Under the pieces are notes generated by a model. The model was given only the letters and a program-made list of their open reading frames with translations. It searched no databases and had not been told where the DNA came from. Shown one piece after another: positions 1 through 11,817 of a stretch of 31,753 nucleotides of DNA. A program made the translations under genes and the position numbers. The stretch comes from Corinectria fuckeliana. Taxonomy: Eukaryota > Ascomycota > Sordariomycetes > Hypocreales > Nectriaceae. Every line of letters starts with the position of its first letter. The first letter of the stretch is position 1. The stretch covers positions 1 to 31,753 of the forward strand of contig WPDH01000365.1 in the NCBI GenBank assembly GCA_019137255.1, written 5' to 3'.

Positions 1-479
1 CTAATAATCTTATAGAGAGATTAGAATTATAAGACTTATTAGATAATAACAGTTTAATTAATATATAGATTATTATACTAAAATAAGTTAATAAGATATT
101 AGAAGATAAAACAGATAGTAAGACTAATTTAACCTTATATAATAACTCTAATAACACCTCTTTTTAGTTACTAGAGAAATTATTATAAAAGACCTAAAAG
201 GATTATAACTAGCACCTTTAGAAAGCTAATATAATCTCTAGATATTATAGTTAAAAGCTCTTAGAGAAAGCTCTTAAGGTATAAAAGCAAAAGAAACTTA
301 AAGAGTATACTAAGATAAAACATATTATTAATATAACTCTTTTAAATATAAGAAGATATTCTTTTTATATTAGTATAATACTACCTGCCCTAAAGTTATA
401 TAAGTAGGCTATAACCTTCTTATAGGTATCTTAGTAGTATATAAGCCTTCTTCTAGAGATTAAAAACCTAAAAGATAAA

Positions 480-1925
480 AAAGCCTATAAGAAGGTTCTT
501 ATAAATAAGCTAGATAATAATATTTAGCTTATTAACCTTAAATAGGTATTTATATATAAGGTTAATAAATAGAGCTATATAATATACTTTAAGATATACT
601 TAGTAGCTTATAGTAATAAGTAGAATAAGAATAAAGCTAAGACTTATATATTTACCTTAGTATATAAGACTTTTTAGGTGATATATATAAAATACTATAA
701 GAAAGACCTTAATATATATTAATATAATATTATTAACACTTTTATTAAAGCTCTACTAAGTAGAAAGGTTTACTACTACTATTAGAAATATTTAAAAAGA
801 GGGTCTTTTTAAAGCTCTTAAGAGCTTTTTATAGCTTATAAATATTACTAAAGCTATAATATAAGAATCTTACCTACTTTTTTACTAGTTAAGACTTTAA
901 AGCTTATAAGAAAGACTCTTATATCTTTAAGTATAAAAAGCTTTTTATCTTCTTTTATATAAATAATATTATTATAATATAGCTAAAAAAGTTTAAAAGC
1001 AAATAGTAATAAGTTTATAATACTTTAATAATAAAATATTAAGTTAAGAACCTAAGAGAGCTATACTAGTTCTTAAGGATTAAAATTATTAAAAACTATA
1101 TAATAAGTTACTTTTAGCTCTCTTAGGAGTTATATATTTTAACTATAGCTAGAAAATTTAAGTTAGATAGTAAGAGACTAAAAGTTTATAAGAAAAAAAC
1201 CTTTCTACTCTTATAGATTCTTATACTTATAATATATAAAGCTAGCTTTAGTCTTATCTTAAAGTATAAGATAAAAGTGGGTAGTATAAGCTATCCTGCT
1301 AACACTATAAGGCTTAATATATCTTATATATTATTAAAGCTTAGTTAATTTAGTTATTAGCTAAGCCTTAAGCATAATAGAGTAGTAGAATAGTATATTA
1401 GCTATCTTTATAACACTAAAAAGCTTTATATTTACTATATAGTAACTAAGAATTAGAGAAATCTCTTTATAGTTATAAATATAGCTTTTAGAGACTGTTT
1501 AACAACTAGAAAGTCCTTATAGAGCTAGATAGTTATACTATATAAGAGTCTTATCACTTAGAAGGCTATAAAGCAGAATATAGTTACTATATTTAGCATA
1601 AAAGCTAAGTTACTTACTCTTATAAGTATAGTTAAGAAATAGCTAGCCTTAGGTTAACTTCTTAAGAAGGTTAGTATTAAGATCTAAGATATAGCCTAAA
1701 TCTAGTATAATAATATTAATATAATCTAGCTAATTATAAAGTAGTTAGCTAAGCTAGTTATAACACTTTAGTATATTAATATCTATTATTACTAGGTTTA
1801 TAAGCTTATTTAGAAGGGTAAAATTAAGATATCTTAGCTACTTATAGCTTAAATACTAATAGATAGCCTTATAAAGCCTCTTCTAAAATAAAAACATATA
1901 ATTTTTATTATATAATTATAAATAT
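480..1925 (+). pseudogene. Ty1/copia pol remnant (RT and RNase H), RIP-inactivated
   Basis: Read through its stop codons, this stretch follows a fungal copia pol in order. Near 540-560 a WVF-type block appears with Trp turned to stop. A block like the DAxNAF motif follows at about 720-755. The YVDD active-site box reads YINN at 956-967, both Asp having become Asn. Next come a 'WFLGI'-like block near 1060-1080, a 'KVGSxxYPA' block at about 1274-1300, and the C-terminal 'ADxLxKPL' block (read as IDSLIKPL) near 1859-1882. The first part is in frame 0 (position modulo 3) and the part from about 935 onward in frame 2, so one indel lies near 900-935. The integrase half and 5' LTR would be left of the window. 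The element is dead: stops are frequent and the catalytic Asp residues are lost. Family assignment rests on motif order, not a search. Confidence 0.75.
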
Positions 1926-2548
1926 ATATAAGCCTAAATAAGGCTATATAATAAGCCTAGTAATACTTATAATTTCCTATATTATCTTACTATTAAATTA
2001 AAAAAGAAAAACACTTAGAAGATCTTTTATTTCTTAGCTTTATAATAATCTTATTTACTTTTATATTAAATAACTTAGTCTATATAAAAAGAGGTAAATA
2101 AGATTAAAAGTAATATTATTATATTACTTAGCTAAAAAGATCTTTAAAGAGCTTAAAAAATAGTATTAAAATATAATTTTCCTATATAGTTAATATCTTT
2201 TAGTCTTTTAATTTAATATTAAATAATTAGTTATACTAATTAGACTACTTAACTAGTATAATAAAGTATAAAAGTTATAATCTTATAGTCTTATTAGGTA
2301 TTAAGATATTAATATAATAGGTTAGCCTTATATATTAGAATTAGTAATATTATTTATTTATTTATACTTTATAAACCTAAAAGGTAGATAGTGCTTTTAT
2401 TTTATATAAATACAGAAAAAACTATAAAATTAAATAAAAACCTATATCTTATATATAGCAGACCTAGGTTAAGCCTCTTATACTATTACTATATATAAGT
2501 AGATAGTTTTTTTGCTAAGACTAGAGTTATCTTATTTCCTAAAGGGCT

Positions 2549-2634
2549 AGAAAAAAATTAAAAAGAGGAAAAGAGAAAAAAGAATAAGAAAAAAAGGGAA
2601 AAAGAAAAAAAGAGGTGAAAAAGAGAGAAATAGT
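2549..2634. repeat. purine-rich tract
   Basis: An almost purely A/G stretch on the plus strand, broken by a few T. It sits about 40 bp before the inverted-repeat unit at 2675-2853. In LTR elements a polypurine tract precedes the 3' LTR, so this could be the PPT region of the copia remnant, though it is long for that role. It may equally be low-complexity repeat. Confidence 0.4.
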
Positions 2635-2674
2635 TAACTAGATATTAAGCACCTAGTCTACTATAAGAGTAAAA

Positions 2675-2853
2675 CAGTTAAGTATTAAGATTATACTAGC
2701 TAGGTATATCTAGGTTACTTTATAGTTATAGCTAAGAGCTTAGGATTTTAAGTGGGTAAAACTAGCTGCTAGTAAGTTAGCTAGCTGTTAGTAAGTTAGC
2801 TAGTAGTATAATTATTAATAGCTAAAAGCTAGTATAAACCTAATACTTAACAG
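2675..2853. repeat. 179-bp unit with 27-bp imperfect terminal inverted repeats
   Basis: The first 27 bases (2675-2701) and the reverse complement of the last 27 (2827-2853) agree at 24 of 27 positions. Both contain GTTAAGTATTA followed by TTATACTAGCT. The interior carries repeated AGTAAGTTAGCTAG words. It could be the 3' LTR of the copia remnant upstream, since copia LTRs may have long inverted ends, or a MITE-like insertion. Just downstream CTGTTAGTAG is repeated in tandem (2852-2872). No clear flanking target duplication was found. Confidence 0.5.
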
Positions 2854-3136
2854 CTGTTAGTAGCTGTTAGTAGCTATATAAATCTTTATTATTATTTATT
2901 ATTTAGTCTTTTAGACTATAATATCTTTCTTTCTTTCTTCTCTTTTTAACACTTTTATAAGTAGCTTTCTCTTAGGCTTTTTATTAGGCTTATATTAGCT
3001 TTAGGTCTTAAATATATTACTAATATATATTCTTTTTAGAATTTATTAATATATTTATTTTCTAACTACTAGTACTATAGCTTTATTATAGTCTTATTAT
3101 TATAATAGCTAACTTTATATAGCTAAAAATAATAAC

Positions 3137-3137
<1 letters not shown>

Positions 3138-3183
<46 letters not shown>
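3138..3183. repeat. (AAT)n microsatellite
   Basis: About fifteen uninterrupted trinucleotide units of ATA/AAT inside the RIP block. Shorter runs of the same unit lie at about 3258-3280 and 3940-3957. The last encodes the Asn run in the spurious small open frame at 3825-4025. The motif contains no CpA or TpG, so RIP would not break it up. Confidence 0.9.
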
Positions 3184-3184
<1 letters not shown>

Positions 3185-5779
3185 GATAATAAACCTAGTA
3201 TAGTCTTTTAGTAGGAGAGATATAGTTATATATACTAATTTATTTATATATAAATTCTAATAATAATAATAATAATAATACTAGCTATAAGAGTAAGTAC
3301 CTTTATTATAAATCTACTATATATCTAAGCTGATCTTATATAAGCTAAGAGAAAAAGATAAGCTAAGATAAAAAGTACTACTACTTTAAGAGAGAAGTCT
3401 ACTACTCTAGTAAGAGTAGTATAAGCTATCTCCTGTTTTATATATATTATATAAATAGGTAAGAATAATATAATAAGTCTCTATTAAGACTAGGTGAATA
3501 CTATAACAGGTAGCTATACAGCTTATACCTATATATATAAAATATATAAAGCCTTACTATTTACTACTATTACTACTATTTAAGCTCTAGTAAAGGCTTT
3601 TTAGTAAGAGAGGGGTGCTAATAATATAAGTGTAAGTTAGTTTTATAATATATATATAAGCTAATAGTATATAAAGAGAGAAGCTTAAAAGGCTTAAAAA
3701 TATAGCCCTTTAGGCAAAAAGTTAGGCTTTTAAGTATATATATATTACACTTATAGTAGTAACTATAAGCCTAATATCTAACTAGTTTAATATAACAGTT
3801 AGCAGGATTAACTATATTACTAAGATGCTTAAGCACTTTAAACATATTATAGTTTTAGCTTTTACCTGTCTAAAAAGTATTTTTATTCTTATAGTAGTTA
3901 AGTTGTTAGCCCCTAAGAGAACTAGTAAGAAGGATAGTAATAATAATAATAATAATAAGACTAGTAAGACTAGTAATAACACTACTACTAGTAAAAATAT
4001 AAAAAAGAGTAATATAAATATATAAGGTTAAATAGTAAGTAGTAAAAATATAAGTTTAAGTTAAGTTTATAAGTTAGTATTATAAGCTTAAAAGATTTTA
4101 ATAAGAGGTTAGAGGATTTAATTAGAAGTAATAGCTATTATAATTAGGCTAGGTTTTTACTCTTTATAGCTTTTTCTAAGTGTATTTTATACTTCTTATA
4201 AGAGGGGTAAAAAGCACTTAGTATAATAATATACTATTTTTATTATAAGGCTATAAACTTAATTATAGTTACTATAAATTTATAAGGCTAGTTTATAGTA
4301 TAAAATAATATATTAGCTTAGAAACTACTAGGTAAGTAGTTAAGTAGTTTTATATTTTAATAGTTAAAGCCTAAACTTATATTAGTCTTATAGTAGGTTT
4401 ATTAGGTATTCTTATTATTTAGTATACCTAAGGTAAAAAATAATAATATATTTAGGTGTTTTTTTACTAGTCTTATATAAGCACTATAGTAAAAGTATAT
4501 TAGGTATACACCTCTAGTAGAGAAAGCTTCTAAGACTAATTTTTTCTGTTTATAGCTATATAAGTATTAAGCTTTAATATTTATTAAGGTCTTAGTATAA
4601 GTATAATACTCTTTTATTATTAGCAGGAGGGTAAGCTTTAGCTAGTTTAAATTAATTAGTCTTCTAGTACTCTCTTACTTTATCTTAGAGTTAGGTTTAC
4701 TATATAGTCTATTTAGAAAGAGTGTAAGCTTTTATTACTACTAATATTAGTTTACACTTTTTATAAGAGAGCTAGCTTTTAAGCTAATCTCTAACTTTTT
4801 ACTATAGTTACTATTATAGTTCTTACTACTACTTATAGTAAATCCACCTTAAAGTTATAGTAGTAGCAGCCCTAATAAGCTAAGTAGTATCTTATCTCTT
4901 AGTATAACTATAAAATTAGACAGCTAGTTTATTAAGGTAGATATTAAGAGGGGGGATAACTAGCTCTATTTTTAGTAGGTGAGTAAGTATAGCTTTATAA
5001 GCCTCTACTACTATATATAAGTTTTAAGTCTATTTTAATATAAGTGCTTATATAATACCTTAAGGCTTACTACTAAGAGCTATTAAGGTGTGATAAGCTC
5101 TTATACTATAAACTATAGTAAAATAAATAACTTATATATAGATTAATCTTACTTTTTTAAGGCTAACCTCTTAAGTGCTTATAGTAATTATAGTAAGAGC
5201 CTAGTATTAGTACTTAAGTTTCTCTTTAAGATAGTTTATATATAAGCCTTATAGTAGTTTATAATAAAAGAAGAGTCTAAAAAACCTATAGGTTTAAATA
5301 AGTTATATTATTAAGTCTTTAAGTTAGATTTATATCTAGTTTACTATATATTTACAAGTAAAGTAGAGAAGTTACACTTTATTTAGTTTCTAGGTTATAC
5401 TGTTAGTAATATTATTATTATAATAATAAAAGAGTTAGTTTAGTATAATAGTTAAAACTACTATATATTATATAATTTTAAGACTCTCTTAGCAGCTAAT
5501 ATAAAACACTAACTTAAAAGCCTAAAAGAGTTAATTCTTATACTTTTACTAAATATAATAATAACCTCTTTCTCTTATTACCTTCTTTTAAAGCTAGAAT
5601 CTTATATAGTAGCTCTAACTATTATCTTAAGATACTAGCTAAAGCTATTATACTTTTAGATTAAGGCTAAAGTTTAATTTTAGCCCTAGTAAGAATTCTC
5701 TTATTTTTAAGAGCTAAAAACACTAAGAAATTAGCTAGTTAGCACTATTAGATAGTTATAAATAGTCTTATTAGTTAGT

Positions 5780-5808
5780 TAGACTAACTGCTCTTAGCAG
5801 CTAGTCTA
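5780..5808. repeat. hairpin, 13-bp arms, 3-nt loop
   Basis: The arms TAGACTAACTGCT and AGCAGCTAGTCTA are complementary at 12 of 13 positions around CTT. The single mismatch is A against an expected G, a change RIP would produce. It lies within unassigned degraded repeat and may mark an element end or a former structured segment. Confidence 0.6.
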
Positions 5809-7552
5809 AGAGGGTGTGTTAGTAGTAAGACTACTAGTTAGGCTTACTATTAGGCACTGTTTATATTTCTGCCTTAAATACTAGATATCTAGTAATAATA
5901 GTAATTCTTTTATACCCTAATTAGCTTAATATTTTTAAAGAAAGTAGATTAATAAAAGTAACTTTAAATATATATAGTAAGCTAGCTTATACCTTAAGTA
6001 CCTCTTATCTATTAGTTATATATTTCTAAGTTTTATTAGATTAACTAACCTACTTCTAGCTATTTATATATACTACCTGTCTAATATTAGAGATATAAGA
6101 AAGTCTAACTTTAAGTATATTATTTTCTTATAAATAGATAATTACTATATCTCTTATATAACTATATCCTTTTAAGACCTGTAATTATAATAAGCTTTTT
6201 ACCTCTAACTATCTTACCTAATAAGCTATATATAAGAAGGTAAAGCTGTATATTACTACTGCTAATACTACTGCTAATATAGTTACTGCCCACTTAAGGT
6301 CTTAGTAAGGTTATTATAACTAAAGTTAACCTAATTTTTACCCTCTTTTTTATTATAGCTAGACCTTTAAGACCTCCTCTAAAAGCTAAGAAAACACTAA
6401 AAAAAAAGAGATTAAAAGATAAAAATTAGATGTAAAAGAAGCTATAATAGCAGCTAAAGTAAGTCTATCTTATCTTAAAGCTAGTTATAAAAGCCTAGGC
6501 TACTAGAGACCTAGCCTTTAAAAAGAGACCTAATTAGCAGGTAATATAAATAAATATTATAATATAGCTTTAAAAAAAGTAGCTAAATATTATTTTTAAC
6601 TAACTAAGAGTATCTTAAAAGCTTTTAGCTCTCTTAAAGACCTAAAAGATATTCTTAGTAATTATTAATAGGATAGAAACTTCCTATAAGAAGAATATAA
6701 GTATTATATACTATAGTGATAAATAGTAAGAGTTTACACTATAGAAGTTTAATAATATAGCTGCTTTACTAAGAAAGCTTAGCCTTTCTTATTATAACTT
6801 TTATAAGTAAGCTTTTATAAGAACTAAGAAGGTTAGTCTAACTACTATAAAGGCTAGAAATACTAAGAGGCTTAATAAGATTAAGTATATCTTAATAGAT
6901 AGCTTTAGTAAAAAGAAAGAGAAGCCTAGTAAAGTAGAATATTAGTATAGCTCTTAGGCGGCTACTTAAGTGTAAAAAGAGTTATTATTATAAACCTTAA
7001 CACCTAAGCTAGTTACTAAGAAGTAAGCAGCTTTCTTAATATTAGTAAAAAGCTTTATCTTACTACCTTCTAAGTGATCTTACTAGATAGTAAGCTTATA
7101 AGAAAATCTAAGCTTAGATAGGATCTTAACTACTCTTACTGCTTTTAGGTAAAGTAGTTAAGTTTCTAAGACATCTAATCTTAAGTCTGCTATTACTAAT
7201 ATATAAGTATAGTTTATAAAAGCTGTCTTAAAAAATAAGATTAATAGGTTTATTAACTAGATTAAGAGAAATTCTACTTTTATAATTTAGTATAATAGCT
7301 TAGTACTTATATTTAAAAAGAGGATATTTTAGAAGGTTATAAAAAGGCTAAAAGGGTTAGCTAAAGATTCTAAGAGTATAAAAGAGAAAACAGACTAAGT
7401 AAATAACTCTTTTAGTAATAAAAATATATAGATAAGTTCTTAAAGTTATAAAAATATTAATTTAGTACTAAACAGAGTGAAATTAAGAGTAAAGATATAA
7501 TATAAAAAGAGTAAAATTCTATAGTATTATAGTTATAAATTAGTAGCTTTTT

Positions 7553-7581
7553 TAACCTTATAGTAAAGTACTATAAGGTTA
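7553..7581. repeat. perfect 13-bp inverted repeat, 3-nt loop
   Basis: TAACCTTATAGTA and TACTATAAGGTTA are exact reverse complements around AAG. The copy is perfect although everything around it is heavily mutated. The next bases continue with a second small palindromic word (AAGGTTATACCTT). Function unknown; chance palindromes are commoner in AT-rich DNA, but 13 of 13 is long. Confidence 0.6.
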
Positions 7582-9580
7582 TACCTTATAGCTGTTATAA
7601 TATAATAAAGAAAGTAATTTATACTAACTTAATATAGCTCTAATATTTTAATTTATAGTATAATCTATAATATAACTTAGCTGTTATAATTCTTAATAAA
7701 TAAATTATATATAGTATTAATTTTAGATATATTTTATATTTAGAAGTTATTAAAATCTTTAAGTGGTTTAGTAGTAGCTTAAACTGTTTATAGTTTTTAA
7801 CTTATAGTAAAACAGCTAGTAGTATAACTACTATAAGAGTTTTTTATAAGGTATAGCTTACTATAAGTTATAAGGTATTTTAAGAGGGTTATATACTATA
7901 TTATTAGTACACTAGTATATTACTATAGTTATATATTATAGCTATATAAGTATAGTAACTTTAGATTAAGATTAAATAGTAAAGATAATATATATAAATT
8001 ATTTTTAAAATAAGAAATAAAACTCTAGCTCTTAAAGATTATTTTAGTATATTTTATATACTTTTAGCATATTTATTTATATTTTATATCTTACTTTAAA
8101 ATAGTAGTCTTACTTTATACTAAGTGCTTAACCTTTTAGATTACTTCTCTTATACTAACCTAAGTTACTAGTTATAAGATATAACTACTATAATTATAAG
8201 ATATTAGCCTCTAATTTTATATAACTTACCTTATAGCTTACTATAATAGTTACTTGCCTTAATATCTTAATAAGTATATTATTTTTAATATAATAACCTT
8301 TCTTCTTTCTAACTTTAAGATACTATTATTATACTAAATATAAGTATTATATACTATTTCTTAGGTTTTTAATATACTCTATCTTCTAGAGTATTATTAA
8401 GTTTTTCTAGCTAACTTTATATAATCTCTAGGTTACCCTAATAGTCCTAATACTATTTTTACTACTATATTATAATAGACTCTCTTAGCTTTATAGCTCT
8501 TAAAGTATTAATATTTATATTTACCTACTCTTTTATAACCTAAAGGTATATCTTATCTTTTTCTCTAATCTCTAAGCTTTTTTCTAATATATCTTATACC
8601 TTAAGAAAGTTTTAAATAGTAGTATAAGTATATATAATAAGCACCTAGTATTTAATATAATACTTTAGTGCTAATACTCTTAGAATCTTAAACTTTCTTT
8701 TTAGCTAACTAAAGGCTAGCTTTATAATAATCTAAAGCTATAAGTACTATAAGTTATACAGCTCTTTCTTATTTACTAGGCTGTTAACCCCTCTGTCTTA
8801 CTCCTTAAGATAGTATCTTACACTAAGATATAATATTAATAGGCCTACTTAAGCACTAAAGCTAGTATCTCTTAGGTAGAATTAATACTTAGTAATATAA
8901 AAGTTTTTTAAAAGAGTATATTATATTAGGGTTATATTATTAACTAACCTTTTTATGCCTACTAGTATATATAAAAAGGTTTTATCTAGTTATACTATAT
9001 AAAGTATATTCTAAGTGATTATAAACTTTTTATTATACTACTTTTACTAACTTTACTCTAAGATATAAGTATTAATATAAGTACTATTTACTATCTTAAT
9101 ATATATATAAAATACTTATAGGCTAGAGTGAGAAGTAGTCTTAAGGCAGGTAAAGCTATTATCTAGTAGGGTAATAAAAGTAAGATATAATAGGTAAAAA
9201 GCTTTAAGGCTAACCTTTATAATAGTTAATATTATACTCTAAGTAATACTAAAAAAGTGCACTACTAACTACTATAAGTAGCCCTAACTAATAATATAAA
9301 GAAATATTATTACTTTCTGCTTTATACTCTAGTAATATATACTTATTATCTTTATATATATTCTTAACTACTATATTAACATTTTAAATATAATCTTTAG
9401 CAGCTAAAATAGCTTTTTAAATAACTAATTATTACCTTTAAGATAAGACTATATCTTATAAAGTATAACTGCTAGCTCACTTAGGTTAATAACACCTTAG
9501 AGTCTTAAGACTATCTCTTTTTCTACTATATTTTAGGTGTATTCTTAGACTAAATATAAGATTATTATATCTTTTATATT

Positions 9581-9585
9581 ATCTA
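9581..9585. repeat. target-site duplication, left copy
   Basis: ATCTA directly before the 5' LTR, matching ATCTA at 17135-17139 after the 3' LTR. Together they mark the exact insertion site of the gypsy element. Confidence 0.75.
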
Positions 9586-9790
9586 TATAATAGTTAGCAC
9601 TAATACTATTAACACCTAATATAAGCCTTTAAGGCTTAACCTTAAAGCTTACCTAAATAGTAAGCTAGCAGCTCTTTTAAGAACACTAAATAAGCACTTA
9701 CTAAATACTTATTAAGTAAAAGCTTTATAATATACTAATACCTACCTTTATAATCTCTATATTTATACCTTAGTAAGACTAACTCTTATA
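9586..9790 (+). repeat. 5' LTR of the gypsy element
   Basis: Aligns without a gap over 205 bp to 16930-17134, with about 20 differences, all transitions. It begins TATAATAGTTAGCAC and ends CTAACTCTTATA. It is more A-rich than the 3' copy: at eight sites it has A where the 3' LTR has G, never the reverse. Confidence 0.85.
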
Positions 9791-11158
9791 ATCCTTTTAC
9801 TTTTATATCTTACTTAGGTTACTAGTATATAACATAAAATAAGAGGTTATATAAGATCTCCTATAGAGCGTAGTAAGCGTGTAATAAGTATAAGATAACT
9901 ATTAATAATAACAAATAAACTTATACTTACTAATTAGGTAGAGAAAGAGATTAATCTAATTAATACTCTTCTTATAAAGAAGAGACCCTCTTAGGAAATA
10001 CCTCTTATACTAGATCTTACACTAGGCTAAAAGGTATTACTAGAAAGAACACTCTCTCTCTTATATAAAGCTAGGTTATAATAAGTGTTAAGAGAGGACT
10101 TAAAGACTACTTATAGGGATTATAATCTTAACAGAGGAGAAACTCTAATATTAGATATATATAATAATAATAAAAACTAATTATTTATATAATTCTAATT
10201 ATATATAAGATAATAATCCTAATTAAGAACCTTCTTAGAATACTATTACTAAGTGATTAGCCTTAAGAAAGATATTTTAACCCTTTAGGAATTAGTCTTA
10301 ATAATAGTATTCTAATAAGAAGAGAACTATAAAATATAAGAGGAAGATTATTAATTTTAGAAATAGCTACTTAAAAAGCTAGCTATAAAATCTAGTGGTA
10401 ATAAGCTAAAAGAGTATAAAAGACTATTTTAATACTCTTATAAGTCTCTTAAGAAAGATATAATAAGCGTATAAATTAATAATTAGATCTAAGCTGTATA
10501 GTTAGTAAATAATATATAAGAGTTTATAACTTATCACTAGAAAATACTCTAGTTAACTATTTACCTCTCTAAAATCCTATAGATAAAATAAAGAGACTAC
10601 TTAAGTACTATATAAAACCTCTTATAGTTAGACTTTATAAACTTTATAAGAAGACTATATATAGATCTAAAATAGTAAGTAATTAAACTATAAGAAAACC
10701 TTACCTACCTCTAATAAGATGTAAAATAGTTACTAATAGACTACTTTAATATATAAAGATTAATTTATAACTCTCTTAATACTAAAAAGCCTAAGAAAGA
10801 TAAGATCTTAGCATACTAATACTATTATAAACTATAAACTAAGATTAAGAAAGAGCTTTAGAGATTATAAATAGATATCTTAAAGGTAAGAGAGCTAGCT
10901 TAGAAAGCTTAATAGTAATAGTAACACCTTAAAGGTAATAACTACTTAAGAAGTAATAGCTAAAAGAGGAGTAGCTTTACTAACACTTAGGAGGGTTTAT
11001 AAAAGACCTAAATAACAGACTGTTAGACTTACTCTCTAAGTGAGTTAAAAACTTAAAATACTAATAAGTTAACTAATAGAGGACCTTAGCTAGCTAGTAA
11101 TAATAGATAATAAGCAGTAAATAACCGCTTATTAAGTTAGTTTCTTAAAGGGATTACC

Positions 11159-11200
11159 TACTATAATTATAATAAAAAAGAATACTATACTTCTAATTAT
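11159..11200 (+). pseudogene. gag zinc-knuckle remnant, all ligands mutated to Tyr
   Basis: In frame, Tyr codons occupy exactly the four ligand positions of a C-x2-C-x4-H-x4-C knuckle: TAC 11159-11161, TAT 11168-11170, TAC 11183-11185 and TAT 11198-11200. TGT/TGC to TAT/TAC (Cys) and CAT/CAC to TAT/TAC (His) are both single RIP transitions. Lys residues lie between ligands as is usual for nucleocapsid knuckles. The gag body is expected between about 9.8 and 11.1 kb, but I can see no other diagnostic motif there. Its frame (position modulo 3 = 2) differs from pol (1). Confidence 0.6.
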
Positions 11201-11817
11201 AAAGCACCCTAAAGAACTATAAGATAGTTAAATAAAAGAAAGGCTATCTAAGATATAGCTACTATATAGGCTATTATAGCCTATCTTAAGAATATTAACT
11301 TATTAGAAAACAAGTAGGTATAAGAATAATTACTACATCTCTTATACTAAAACCTAAGCTAGTGCTAATTAGAGTAATTATATAAGATAAGATACTTATT
11401 ATATAAGTATTTACTAAAGAAGAAGTTAAGATAAATATAAACACTTATACATAAGTTAACCTTATTAGCTAATAACTAGTATAAAAGTTAAGTCTTAAGT
11501 TAGATCTAAATTAGAAGATACTAAACTTAGCTAGCTTTAATAGGATAATAACTCTTCTCCTGCTAGCCTACTAGCTAACCTTCTTCCTACTAAATTACTA
11601 AGAGTTCCTTAAGAAAGTAAGAAAGCTATTTATAAAAATATAACACTTAAAAAGAGCTAGTAACTTACTTTTATTCACCTAAGTGATAAGAGAAAAAAGT
11701 ATTATAATTAACACTTAAATATATATATAAACTTATAAACCTATTTTAGTCTAAGACCTTATATTTTTTATAAAAAGCTTAGTAAAAGATAATAAAAAGG
11801 TATTTATTATATATATT

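Larger units (their letters stand above)
2870..9580. repeat. unassigned RIP-degraded repeats
   Basis: About 6.7 kb of the same TpA-rich sequence. I looked on the plus strand and briefly on the minus strand for reverse-transcriptase, integrase and transposase motifs and found none I could defend. Parts such as about 6380-7040 read like former coding sequence rich in Lys, Leu and Ser when stops are ignored, but match no family I recognise. Two strong inverted repeats occur inside (5780-5808 and 7553-7581). The region may hold further nested elements. Confidence 0.6.

Noticed and set aside
3138..3957. possible CRISPR-like or satellite array from the AAT runs
   Set aside because: These are plain trinucleotide microsatellites without spacers, in a eukaryotic genome.
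3825..4025. 66-codon open frame in the RIP block
   Set aside because: Composed of AT-rich codons and an AAT repeat giving an Asn run; no family resemblance and surrounded by degraded repeat. Most likely a chance gap between stops.
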